A DNA stretch of 64,000 bases from Flavobacteriaceae bacterium (lineage in GTDB: Bacteria; Bacteroidota; Bacteroidia; Flavobacteriales; Flavobacteriaceae), in NCBI GenBank assembly GCA_021648265.1, contig JAKITD010000004.1, positions 1 to 64,000 of the forward strand. The letters are read 5' to 3'. The number at the start of each line of letters is the position of its first letter. The first letter of the stretch is position 1. The notes under the pieces were generated by a model. That model was not told the origin of the DNA, searched no databases, and was given only the letters and a program-made list of their open reading frames with translations. Position numbers and translations under genes: made by a program. Positions 52,505 through 60,583 of the stretch are shown here, piece after piece.

Positions 52505-54179
52505 GTTTTCGTACATTATTTTCCGTTCTATTGATAGCGTTGGCAAAGACATACTCTTTTGCAATTTTCGGCTTGTGCTGTTGGCTTTGAGCGAATTGCA
52601 AATGTGTATGGCTTTCAGGTTGGGAGTATTCAGTTTCAAAAATTTCGTTTATCTGGTCAATATAAGTTCGACTTTGCTCTTTTCTATATTCTTGGAACAA
52701 ATTTAAAATTCTATTTACAGTTTTACTATTAAGTAAAGAAAGGTTTAATACTTTTGCTTTATTTAAGTCGTTTGGTTCAAATTTCTTTAATCCATTTCCA
52801 TATTCCCGTCTGTTATCACTAAATATTTCTTTTGCTATATCTGTCAGTAAATATGCAAAAAGTAAATCGGGATTAATCGTAGAGAATAAATCTGATTGTT
52901 TTAAATATACACAATGAAATGTCGTTAAATTGGATATTTCGGCTTCATTTCGTATAAATTTCAATCCATTTCGGTTAAAAACTGAAACCCAAATGGGTGC
53001 AGGTGGACGGTTTTCCAATGAATACCATATTTTTCTACTTTTTGTTAAATATTTTTCATTTACACCTTCTTCAATTCCTTTTTTAATATATTCATCAACT
53101 GCATTGTTATTTGATTTTACTGCGTCAAATAAATATGTTAATTCATCATTTTTTTCAAGTTGCTTATAATCATTTGAAGTAAAAAACACATTCTTAACGT
53201 CTTTTGCTTTACAAATGCAAGGGAGTAAATTATCAGATTGAATTGAGAATTCTTTTGCTTTAGATGGTCTGAAAGTAAAATAATCATTTGCTCCTGTAGC
53301 AATTCCTCTAACCACTTTTGCATATTTTGAAAAAGGGACAAGGTTTTTGTATTTATCGGAGTTTTGAACTTGATAATATTTACGCCATTTTATATTTGGG
53401 TCTAAATCTGTAGGTTTATATGTGAACTCTCCTTTTAATTTTGGATAAAAATTAATGTAACTTACTATTTTTGTTAAATCTGATTTTGATTTTATTGTAG
53501 AAATGTTGATTTCTTTATCATTATTATCTTTGGCTAATAAAAGGATAGATGCGGTGGTTAAAGCGTCATCAAAAACATTTTCTTTAAAATCAATTATAAA
53601 CAAATGTCTTAACGTGTTTGTTTTAACAAGGTATTCCTTGACCAATTTCCCATAATCAGAATTTAGAAATTCAGAAGGAATAATGTAAGCCATCCTTCCA
53701 TTTGGTGCTAATTGGTAAATTGATTTTAAGAGAAAAAGAGTATATAAGTTTGTAAAACCATTAAACTTAAATTTTAATTTATTTTCGATTTCTTTTAGAA
53801 TATTTTTATTATCGTAATCGTGAAATTTAAAATAGGGAGGATTACATATAATTCCATCATATTCATTTGACCAATCATTAAACATATAATCTTCAAGGTT
53901 TAATGAAACATTGGAATTGACATTAAAGTATGATTGGGCTTCTTTAAAAATGGTTTCATCAATATCGAAACCTTTAATATTTAGTTTAGGTTTCTTTTTG
54001 AGAAGGTTTCTTGAAAAAATACCTAAACCAAAAGCAGGTTCTAAAACTGTTTTTAGTTTTTTGTTTCCAATTAACCAATCAGACATTAAATCAGCAATAG
54101 TTTCAGGTGTAAAAAATTGGGCGAATTTTTTACGGTGTAAAAGACTGATTTTTTTAGTATATATTTTTTCTAATACCAT
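52491..54179 (-). CDS. N6-adenine DNA methyltransferase of the C-R-M operon
   Basis: A 562-residue type II-like methylase. SAM motif I reads KTVLEPAFGLGIFSRNLLKK (about residue 44) and the catalytic motif GIICNPPYFKFHDYD (NPPY, about residue 112), placing it with gamma-class adenine methylases of the Eco57I/TaqI type. The C-terminal half is a target-recognition region (LTFHCVYLKQ and ANLEY-type ends). It starts two bases after the endonuclease stop in an operon with it, so it protects the host at the same site. Its last codons lie in the palindrome at 52454-52504. Confidence 0.87.
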   Translation of the reverse strand: MVLEKIYTKKISLLHRKKFAQFFTPETIADLMSDWLIGNKKLKTVLEPAFGLGIFSRNLLKKKPKLNIKGFDIDETIFKEAQSYFNVNSNVSLNLEDYMFNDWSNEYDGIICNPPYFKFHDYDNKNILKEIENKLKFKFNGFTNLYTLFLLKSIYQLAPNGRMAYIIPSEFLNSDYGKLVKEYLVKTNTLRHLFIIDFKENVFDDALTTASILLLAKDNNDKEINISTIKSKSDLTKIVSYINFYPKLKGEFTYKPTDLDPNIKWRKYYQVQNSDKYKNLVPFSKYAKVVRGIATGANDYFTFRPSKAKEFSIQSDNLLPCICKAKDVKNVFFTSNDYKQLEKNDELTYLFDAVKSNNNAVDEYIKKGIEEGVNEKYLTKSRKIWYSLENRPPAPIWVSVFNRNGLKFIRNEAEISNLTTFHCVYLKQSDLFSTINPDLLFAYLLTDIAKEIFSDNRREYGNGLKKFEPNDLNKAKVLNLSLLNSKTVNRILNLFQEYRKEQSRTYIDQINEIFETEYSQPESHTHLQFAQSQQHKPKIAKEYVFANAINRTENNVRKHNNV

Positions 54180-54181
54180 TA

Positions 54182-55276
54182 TTAAAAATCAGTTATGTTT
54201 AATAATGATGTTAGACTATCTATATCCAAATATGCTGTACCTTTCTCAAAACTAACATAAAACAATAATCTACCTCTTCCCATTTCTCGTCTAACACTTT
54301 TGTGTTCAGGTTCAATTATTTTATATGCGACTTGATTTGTGTTTCTGGTATTAATTTTAACCGTAGTTTTATTTTGATTTTTTATATCTTGACTTATTTC
54401 ATAATAATCCCCTTCTTTTTCAGGTTCTGTTAGTAAGGTTAGAATGTTCTTGAAAGAAATACCATAAGATTTATCGAAAAATACTTGAAAATAGTAATGT
54501 GGGACATCAAATGTTTCAGCCCATTTATAAACAACTTTTACATCCTCAATTTTGGGCGTTATACTTAAATAATCTCTTTTTTGAACAATAATAATATTGT
54601 CTTTTAACTCTTTGAAAAGAAGTGATAATTCTTGCAACCTTTCTGTTGCTTTCCAACTTGGTCTTCTAAAACTAATTGAGGTTATCGTTTCAGAATTGAT
54701 ACTATTTAAAATATCAATGAAATGTTTTTTATTTGGGTGTTCAAGTAAGTCTGTAAAATTTTCAAGAATTTTATCTTTTACTAATAATGCTTGTTCAAGA
54801 TGAGTTGCAGTTCTATCCTGCATTTCTTGTTCGTATTTATCTATCAGAAATGCACTTGACCTAATTTCTAAACCTGCAATCGCCTTTTTGACATAATCCG
54901 CTATTTCAGAATGTGGAATATTACTTATGTCATAATCAAGGTTTATATCAAAATCTTCTTTCTTGAAAATAAGGAGGTCTGGTCGTTTGCCAATTGTATC
55001 TAATTCATCCTGAAATTCATTATAGAATTGGTCAAAACCTTTTTCTCCCGCAACAATATCGTCTGATTTTCCATATCTAACAGCAACATAGTTTTTAGAA
55101 GTTTCATTAATTGCTCTAAAGATTAAATCTTCCGCCCAATCTCCTTGCTCTTTGTTACTAATGAACATTGAAGATGCTTGAGTAGGTGGTGAAGTCCTAT
55201 CTCTCGGTATTGAAAAATCAACTATTGTTTCTGGAATAAGTTTAGTTAATTCCCTTAATTCATTAAAGTATGTCAT
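54182..55276 (-). CDS. Restriction endonuclease, probably AccI family
   Basis: A 364-residue protein between the XRE controller and the methylase. The start [20 protein letters not shown] and the segment [20 protein letters not shown] followed by [16 protein letters not shown] match what I recall of AccI-type enzymes (target GTMKAC). A PD-(D/E)xK-like site is possible in KRPDLLIF (about residue 100) and GLEIRSSAF (about 134). The AccI assignment rests on memory of the family, so the recognition site is a hypothesis. Its start overlaps the controller stop by four bases (ATGA). Confidence 0.65.
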   Translation of the reverse strand: MTYFNELRELTKLIPETIVDFSIPRDRTSPPTQASSMFISNKEQGDWAEDLIFRAINETSKNYVAVRYGKSDDIVAGEKGFDQFYNEFQDELDTIGKRPDLLIFKKEDFDINLDYDISNIPHSEIADYVKKAIAGLEIRSSAFLIDKYEQEMQDRTATHLEQALLVKDKILENFTDLLEHPNKKHFIDILNSINSETITSISFRRPSWKATERLQELSLLFKELKDNIIIVQKRDYLSITPKIEDVKVVYKWAETFDVPHYYFQVFFDKSYGISFKNILTLLTEPEKEGDYYEISQDIKNQNKTTVKINTRNTNQVAYKIIEPEHKSVRREMGRGRLLFYVSFEKGTAYLDIDSLTSLLNITDF

Positions 55277-55566
55277 ATGTTTTTACCGTATTTTATTTCC
55301 TGTTCTGCAACTTTTAGTATTTGAATTGCTTGATTTTCATTTTTAATTAAGTCATATACTTTATTTGCCAACCACAGAGTTTCTAATTCATTGTAAGGGA
55401 AATTGAAGATTTTACTAATGGAAACTAAATGCTCTCTTTTAAGAACTTTTTGGTTTCGTTCAATCTTACTTAAAAAACCATCTCCAACATTTAGTTTAGA
55501 AGCAAGTTCTCGTTGTAACATTCCTTTACTTTCTCGTAATTCTTTTATTTTTTGTCCAATTGTCAT
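55273..55566 (-). CDS. XRE-type controller protein of the R-M operon
   Basis: A 97-residue helix-turn-helix protein. The HTH reads [20 protein letters not shown] and [14 protein letters not shown] (residues 5-38). Small XRE proteins upstream of R-M genes act as C proteins that delay endonuclease until methylation is complete. It is first in a C-R-M operon on the minus strand. The promoter (55597-55626) and an inverted repeat (55575-55601) overlap just before its start, supporting autoregulation. Confidence 0.85.
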   Translation of the reverse strand: MTIGQKIKELRESKGMLQRELASKLNVGDGFLSKIERNQKVLKREHLVSISKIFNFPYNELETLWLANKVYDLIKNENQAIQILKVAEQEIKYGKNI

Positions 55567-55574
55567 CTTACCTT

Positions 55575-55601
55575 ATTTGACTTGACTTAATTTGGTCAAA
55601 T
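55575..55601. promoter_or_regulatory. Candidate controller (C-box-like) operator
   Basis: ATTTGAC at 55575-55581 and GTCAAAT at 55595-55601 form a perfect 7-bp inverted repeat. A nested TTGAC/GTCAA pair (8-base gap) and outer CTTAC/GTAAG ends add symmetry. The right arm covers most of the -7 box, as expected if the controller represses its own promoter. It does not match the classic C-box consensus exactly. Confidence 0.55.
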
Positions 55602-55626
55602 GTAAGAAAAATTTTCGAGTTTCAAT
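55597..55626 (-). promoter_or_regulatory. Promoter of the C-R-M operon
   Basis: On the minus strand ATTG (55626-55623), an 18-base spacer and TACATTTG (55604-55597). It agrees with the Bacteroidota promoter pattern and lies about 30 bases before the controller start. Confidence 0.65.
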
Positions 55627-55733
55627 CTGTGAGTTGGAAAGATTTTACTCTTTTATTTTTTAGTGTTGGAATTGAGCATTGGCAAAAAAATAAACGTGTA
55701 AAATGTGTGGATGGCTTTTTTCGGGTATGAAAC
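55627..55733. other. AT-rich spacer upstream of the R-M operon
   Basis: I see no ORF or repeat. It separates the operon promoter from the palindrome at 55734. Confidence 0.4.
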
Positions 55734-55789
55734 ACAACGCAAGTATATCATCAGTTTCGCTTATCGATATTGATGATATACACTGTTGT
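55734..55789. repeat. Long imperfect palindrome upstream of the R-M operon (attC-like)
   Basis: Outer arms ACAAC/GTTGT and a perfect 11-bp inner pair GTATATCATCA/TGATGATATAC, with a 17-base loop containing TTTCGCTTATCGATAT. Unpaired bases lie between the two pairs, a feature of attC folding. On the minus strand it opens ACAACAGTGTATA, like the element at 52454-52504, and both read in the same direction relative to the R-M genes. Confidence 0.55.
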
Positions 55790-55907
55790 AAAGTTAGATT
55801 AAAAAAATAAGAAAGTCAAGTGGTTTTAATAAGTATTAATAAGTAATTTCCTTAATTTAAGAATGCTATTGATCATTCTTCAGAAAAAATTGGAGACCTT
55901 ATTTAAA
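55790..55907. other. Spacer, nothing recognised
   Basis: AT-rich, with a minor inverted repeat GAATG/CATTC at 55861-55878 and an AAGTATTAATAAGTAATT repeat near 55835. No gene. Confidence 0.4.
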
Positions 55908-55990
55908 CTACATTGAAGGATACATTAATGAAGAAACTTGATGAACTCTATTTTTCGATTTTTGGTTAAAATATAATCTAAGGTTTTAAT
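55908..55990 (-). pseudogene. Fragment of the 3' end of a 57666-58184-type gene
   Basis: Plus-strand CATTAATGAAGAAACTTGAT matches TACATCAATGAAGAAACTTG at 57679 closely, and similarity continues for about 75 bases. On the minus strand it reads HQVSSLMYPSM and a stop, compared with HQVSSLMYPSL in the intact gene. One base is missing upstream, so it is a decayed copy. Confidence 0.8.
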
Positions 55991-55994
55991 TGGC

Positions 55995-56145
55995 TTTAAG
56001 TTATATTTTAAAGAAAACTATGCCAAAAACGATCTTAGTGTTTTAAACATATATACTTCCTACGAAACTAAAAATCAAGTAATTCCTGTGGGTTGGACTC
56101 GTAAAACGTAGCCTTTTTTTTTTACAGAACTTAGGGATTGATTGT
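55995..56145 (+). pseudogene. Fragment of a second copy of the alpha/beta hydrolase gene
   Basis: Clear DNA similarity to 52110-52250 of the intact hydrolase gene: TTAAAGAAAACTATGCCAAA against TTAAAGAAAACTACGCTCAA, and AATTCCTGTGGGTTGGACTC against GATTCCTGTGGATTGGGCTC. It translates NYAKNDLSVLNIYTSYETKN, then QVIPVGWTRKT and a stop, so it is broken. It lies directly after the fragment of the other flanking gene. Confidence 0.85.
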
Positions 56146-56165
56146 TACCTCATTTGAAAGCAATA

Positions 56166-57590
56166 TTATATAATTTCCATTGCTTTATTAGTTATTAACT
56201 TCCAAGCTTCTTTAATATGATTTTGATTTACATTCGTTTGTCCAATTGACATTCTTAACGTATAGGTTCCTTTAACTTTTGTATGTGTCAAATATATTTT
56301 ACCCGTATCATTTAACTTTTGTAAAAGAACTTCGTTTATTTTATTGAGCTCTTCAATATCGCTGAATCCTTGAGGCTTAAAATGAAAACACACTAAATTA
56401 ATATTACGTGGTACTACAAGTTTAAAATTAGTTGATTTCACTATTTCATTTTCTAACCACTTCGCTAATTCAATATGATATCTAAGTTTGTTCTGTAATT
56501 CTTCTAAACCATAATAACGCATTACAAACCAAAGCTTTAAAGATCGAAACCGCCTACCAAGAGGAATACCCCAATCACAATGATTACTAACCATACCATC
56601 TGTATTTGTTTTGAGATATTCAGGTAGAACCTCAAAAGTATTGACTAAAGCATTTTTATCTTTTACAAAATAAATTGAACAATCAAAATTTGTAAACAAC
56701 CATTTGTGTGGGTTAAAAACGAAACTATCTGCTTTTTCTATTCCTTTAATTAAATTCTGGTATTCAGGTAATAACAAAACAGAACCTGCATAAGCTGCAT
56801 CTACGTGAAGCCATATATTAAATTTTTCAGCAATTTCAGCAATTTCATTTAACGGATCTATCGCTGTAGTTCCAGTAGTTCCAATAGCAGCAATAATACA
56901 GAGCGGTTGATAACCATTTTCGATATCTTGTTTAATAGATTGGAGCAATAAATCGGGTCGCATTCTTAACACATTATCTGTCTTAATTTTTATTACATTC
57001 TCTTTTCCGATTCCTGCTATTTTAGTTCCTTTTTCAATGGATGAATGAGTTTCTTCAGAGCAATAGACACGAAAGTTTGTAAACCCTTTAAAACCCTCCT
57101 GATTTATTTTGTAATGAGATTTTTGCTCCCTTGCAGTTAAAATAGAAGCTAAAGTTGCTGATGAAGCTGAATCCTGAATTACTCCAGTCCAGTTTTTTGG
57201 AATTCCTAGTGCATTTTTAAACCATTCAGTCATTCTTTCTTCCAGTTCAGTAGATGCTGGTGAGGTATCCCATTTCATTCCTTGTACACCAAGTGTAGCT
57301 GTTAGCATTTCGGCTAATATAGATGGAGGGCTTGTGTTGGCTGGAAAATATGCGAAAAAATTTGGACTTTGCCAATGCGTAATTCCTGGCATAATAATTT
57401 TTTTAAAATCATCGAAAATAGTTTCAATATCTTCGCCTTGAGAAGGAATATTATCTTCTATTTGATTGTATATTTCCTTAGGCAATACTTGAGATTTTAC
57501 TGGGTAATCTTCCACATTATCCATATAATCTGCCATCCAATCAACAAACTGGTGGGCTTGTTTTCGAAACTCTTTTGATTTTATATCCAT
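56166..57590 (-). CDS. PLP-dependent group II decarboxylase (aromatic-L-amino-acid decarboxylase type)
   Basis: A 474-residue decarboxylase. The cofactor lysine is in SFVFNPHKWLFTNFDCSIYF (about residue 295), with the upstream aspartate region WLHVDAAYAGSVLLLPE (about 262). It opens with the family-like RKQAHQFVDWMADYMDNVED and keeps MPGITHWQSPNFFAYFPA. It decarboxylates an aromatic or related amino acid to an amine; I cannot choose among tyrosine, DOPA, tryptophan or glutamate-like substrates. It lies between the hydrolase-gene remnant and the gene at 57666, on the opposite strand to the remnant. Confidence 0.88.
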   Translation of the reverse strand: MDIKSKEFRKQAHQFVDWMADYMDNVEDYPVKSQVLPKEIYNQIEDNIPSQGEDIETIFDDFKKIIMPGITHWQSPNFFAYFPANTSPPSILAEMLTATLGVQGMKWDTSPASTELEERMTEWFKNALGIPKNWTGVIQDSASSATLASILTAREQKSHYKINQEGFKGFTNFRVYCSEETHSSIEKGTKIAGIGKENVIKIKTDNVLRMRPDLLLQSIKQDIENGYQPLCIIAAIGTTGTTAIDPLNEIAEIAEKFNIWLHVDAAYAGSVLLLPEYQNLIKGIEKADSFVFNPHKWLFTNFDCSIYFVKDKNALVNTFEVLPEYLKTNTDGMVSNHCDWGIPLGRRFRSLKLWFVMRYYGLEELQNKLRYHIELAKWLENEIVKSTNFKLVVPRNINLVCFHFKPQGFSDIEELNKINEVLLQKLNDTGKIYLTHTKVKGTYTLRMSIGQTNVNQNHIKEAWKLITNKAMEII

Positions 57591-57599
57591 GTTGTGAAA

Positions 57600-57631
57600 T
57601 TAACTATAAAAAAGGATAACCTTATAGTTAA
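57600..57631. promoter_or_regulatory. Long hairpin in the leader of the decarboxylase gene
   Basis: Perfect 10-bp arms TTAACTATAA and TTATAGTTAA flank AAAAGGATAACC, which can itself pair GG with CC. It is 10 bases upstream of the decarboxylase start on the minus strand. It could be an operator or an RNA leader structure. Confidence 0.5.
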
Positions 57632-57665
57632 AAAATAAAATAGATAACGTAGAATTTATTTAGCA

Positions 57666-58184
57666 TTACAATGATGGGTACATCAATGAAGAAACTTGAT
57701 GAAATTCAATTTTTCGATCTTTAGTAACATAATACTCTAAAATCATTTCTCCCCAATAACGACCATCGGTAAAGTCGACCTGGATCCATTTGTGGTTTAG
57801 AAACTTTAGCTTGTTTATTTTCATATCCCCTTTCATTCCTTCATAAGGTATTAAAGTATTGTTTCCTTTTTTAAGATTTTGATCGTAGATATATTCTGAA
57901 ACAAAATTTTCTATATCTTTTGCTTCATAACCTAAACTTTCAATATAAGACATGGCATTTTCATTACCTTGTAATGTGAAATAATTGATATCTGAAATTT
58001 CATTAGACAGTTTTTCAATAGAGTCGTTTAAAACTTTAAAATCTTTCTTATATTTTTTAATCTTACTTCGTTGGGATTCAATTTTATTTTCTTGCTTTTC
58101 AAATATTTTCTTTTCATTCATATACTGAAATATCACAAACAGTAAAGCAAAAAAGAATAGGTACATAAAAAAGGAACGTTTCAT
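57666..58184 (-). CDS. Membrane-anchored coiled-coil protein, uncharacterised
   Basis: A 172-residue protein with an N-terminal membrane segment (MYLFFFALLFVIFQYM). A coiled coil (residues about 25-65, KKIFEKQENKIESQRSKIKK) and a globular C-terminal domain ending EFHQVSSLMYPSL follow. I do not recognise a family. It starts one base before the MBL-fold gene's stop and shares its direction. A decayed copy of its 3' end exists at 55908-55990. Confidence 0.7.
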   Translation of the reverse strand: MKRSFFMYLFFFALLFVIFQYMNEKKIFEKQENKIESQRSKIKKYKKDFKVLNDSIEKLSNEISDINYFTLQGNENAMSYIESLGYEAKDIENFVSEYIYDQNLKKGNNTLIPYEGMKGDMKINKLKFLNHKWIQVDFTDGRYWGEMILEYYVTKDRKIEFHQVSSLMYPSL

Positions 58185-58185
58185 A

Positions 58186-58962
58186 TTATATAAAGATTTT
58201 TAAAGTATCATAAGCTAAGAATACATTTTCGGGAAGTGTTTTTTCTACTTCCTCATGAAATCCTAAAATATGACTTATGTGAGTTAAATAGGCTTTTTCT
58301 GGTTTAATTTTATTAATGATTTCAAGTGCTTCAGATAGATTTAAATGAGAATGATGTGATTCGTGTCTCAAGGCATTTATCACTAAAACTTTGCTTCCTT
58401 TAATTTTTATAAGCTCTTCTTTAGTAATCGTTTTCACATCGGTTAAATAGGTGAAATCATCAATTCTGAAGCCTAAAATAGGCAATTTAGCATGGAACGC
58501 TTCAATTGGAATTATATTCTTATTGCCAATGGTAAATATTTCTGATTTAGAAATTTCAATTTCATCAATAGTCGGTGCTCCAGGATATTTGTTTTCGGTT
58601 TCAAAAATATAGGCGAAGCGTTGATGAAGGCTTTCAAAAACTCTTTTATGTGCGTAAAAAGGAAAATAACCTTGTTTAAAATAATAAGGTCGAATATCAT
58701 CAATTCCAGCGGTATGATCACTATGTTCATGAGTAAATAAGATTCCGTCTAATTTGCAAATATTTTCTCGCAACATTTGCTGCCGAAAGTCGGGACCGCA
58801 ATCAATTACAAAATTAAAATCATCCCAAGAAAGTAAAACTGAAACTCTTAATCGCTTATCTTTGGAGTTTTTACTTTTACAAACGCAGTGATTACTAGCA
58901 ATAACGGGGATTCCCTGTGAAGTACCCGTTCCTAAAAAAGTAATATTAATTTGCGATTTCAT
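58186..58962 (-). CDS. MBL-fold metallo-hydrolase (PhnP-like)
   Basis: A 258-residue beta-lactamase-fold hydrolase. The core motif LFTHEHSDHTAGIDDIRPYY (HxHxDH) binds two metals, with later ligands in the KVLVINALRHESHHSH and LTHISHILGFHEE segments. ASNHCVCKSKNSKDKR near residue 25 resembles the extra metal-binding cysteine/histidine loop of PhnP-like enzymes. The opening FLGTGTSQGIPVIA is typical. The substrate is likely a phosphodiester but is not fixed by sequence. A TATTTTTG box lies on the minus strand at 58975-58968, only five bases from the start. Confidence 0.88.
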   Translation of the reverse strand: MKSQINITFLGTGTSQGIPVIASNHCVCKSKNSKDKRLRVSVLLSWDDFNFVIDCGPDFRQQMLRENICKLDGILFTHEHSDHTAGIDDIRPYYFKQGYFPFYAHKRVFESLHQRFAYIFETENKYPGAPTIDEIEISKSEIFTIGNKNIIPIEAFHAKLPILGFRIDDFTYLTDVKTITKEELIKIKGSKVLVINALRHESHHSHLNLSEALEIINKIKPEKAYLTHISHILGFHEEVEKTLPENVFLAYDTLKIFI

Positions 58963-58986
58963 TCACACAAAAATAACAGTATTTAT

Positions 58987-59016
58987 TTTGTTTCCCTATG
59001 GTATTTCTTAACTTTG
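58987..59016 (+). promoter_or_regulatory. Promoter of the 476-residue protein gene
   Basis: TTTG at 58987-58990, 18-base spacer, TAACTTTG at 59009-59016, 25 bases before the ATG at 59042. It is one of the best consensus matches in the window. Confidence 0.7.
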
Positions 59017-59041
59017 TTTTTTTAAATTTTTAAAAACTACT

Positions 59042-60472
59042 ATGGCTGTAACTATCTTAGGAGATAAGGAAATTGAGAGTATTCCTTCTATAAAAAGTAA
59101 AGCGCTTCGAATTAATTTAAACGAAAATATTTACGGTTCTTTTTCAGAAATTGGTGCTGGGCAAGAAACTGTTCGTAATTTCTTTAGAGCTGGCGGAGCT
59201 TCTGGAACAATTGCTAAAACCATGTCTGCTTACGACAAGGATTTTAGTGATGCCATTTATGGTATTGAAAAAGATGGCCGCTATGTAACAGAATCTCGTT
59301 TAAAAACAATGCTTTCCTACGAAATTGGTTTGATTGAACAACGAATTCCTAGAGAAAAACATCCCAACAAACTGTTTTTTTCCTATGCAAATACAGTGAC
59401 AACTATCGATTTTGCTAAAAAATATAAAGGTCATGGTTGGGTTGGAATTCGTTACCAAGTAGAACCAAATGGTGATTACAACGAAATTTTACTTCATATT
59501 CGCTTTCATGAAAATGAAGCAACCTTACAACAAAACACTTTAGGAATTTTAGGTGTTAATTTAATTTATGGTGCTTACTATAAATTTGATGAACCTAAAA
59601 AATTACTTCGTTATTTATACGATCATATTGATAAAGAAAAAATAGAAATTGATACTATAAATTTTTCAGGACCTCAATTTGAAAAAGTGGATAATCGATT
59701 AATGAGTCTGCAATTGGTAAAAAACGGAATGACTGAAGCAATTATGTTTGGTCCTGATGGAAATAACATTCTTCCTGCTTCTATTCTATATAAGAAAAAT
59801 ATTCTTGCATTACGTGGGAGTTTTAGACCTGTAACAAAGGTAAATATCGATATGTACGAGAAATCGTTAGAAATGTTTAAAAAAGAAAAGCGTGTAGATG
59901 AAGATCGTACTTTGGTTATTTTTGAAATTACACTTTCTAATCTAAGAGCAGAAGGCGAAATTAATGAAGAAGATTTTATGTCGAGAGCTAGATTGTTGTG
60001 TTCATTAGGTCATACTGTAATGATTTCTAATTTTCAAGAATATTACAAATTGGTAGAATATTTTTCAGCTTACACCAAAAAAAGAATGGGATTGGCACTT
60101 GGTGTTAATAACTTGATCGATATTTTTGATGAAAAATACTACCGTCATTTAAGTGGTGGGATTTTAGAAGCCTTCGGAAAGCTATTCTTTAAAGATCTAA
60201 AAGTGTATTTATATCCTATGCTAAACCCTAAAACAGGAGAATACACTAATAGTGAAAACTTAAAAGTGCATCCAAGAATGAAAGAGCTTTATAAATTCTT
60301 TAAATATAACGGAAAAGTGGTAGATATTGAAGATTTTAACAAAGATCATTTGAATATTTTCTCCAGAACGGTACTTAAAATGATTCAGAATAAAGAAGCA
60401 GGTTGGGAAGAATTATTACCAGAAGGAGTTGCCCGTATTGTTAAGCAACAAAAACTTTTTGGTTGGAAGTAA
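59042..60472 (+). CDS. Conserved uncharacterised protein (476 aa)
   Basis: The protein begins MAVTILGDKEIESIPSIKSK and contains RINLNENIYGSFSEIGAGQE, FSYANTVTTIDFAKKYKGHG, NLIYGAYYKFDEPKKLLRYL, RALRGSFRPVTKVN-like sequence (ILALRGSFRPVTKVNIDMYE) and YLYPMLNPKTGEYTNSENLK. I could not place these in a named enzyme family, though the arrangement feels conserved in Bacteroidota. No signal peptide or membrane segment is seen, so it is cytoplasmic. It has its own strong promoter (58987-59016), suggesting constitutive expression. Database labels for such proteins, if any, should be treated with care. Confidence 0.8.
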   Translation: MAVTILGDKEIESIPSIKSKALRINLNENIYGSFSEIGAGQETVRNFFRAGGASGTIAKTMSAYDKDFSDAIYGIEKDGRYVTESRLKTMLSYEIGLIEQRIPREKHPNKLFFSYANTVTTIDFAKKYKGHGWVGIRYQVEPNGDYNEILLHIRFHENEATLQQNTLGILGVNLIYGAYYKFDEPKKLLRYLYDHIDKEKIEIDTINFSGPQFEKVDNRLMSLQLVKNGMTEAIMFGPDGNNILPASILYKKNILALRGSFRPVTKVNIDMYEKSLEMFKKEKRVDEDRTLVIFEITLSNLRAEGEINEEDFMSRARLLCSLGHTVMISNFQEYYKLVEYFSAYTKKRMGLALGVNNLIDIFDEKYYRHLSGGILEAFGKLFFKDLKVYLYPMLNPKTGEYTNSENLKVHPRMKELYKFFKYNGKVVDIEDFNKDHLNIFSRTVLKMIQNKEAGWEELLPEGVARIVKQQKLFGWK

Positions 60473-60583
60473 AATTTCTAAATTTATAAAACTCTTAAAT
60501 ATTTATAGCGTATATTTATCGTTCTGAACTAAAGAAGTAAACAATATTCTTCAAAAAACAAATTATTAACTAAACTACTACAA

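Noticed and set aside
52363-52706. ORFs on the plus strand over the methylase 3' end
   Set aside because: They are antisense shadows of the methylase and the palindrome, with hydrophobic but meaningless translations.
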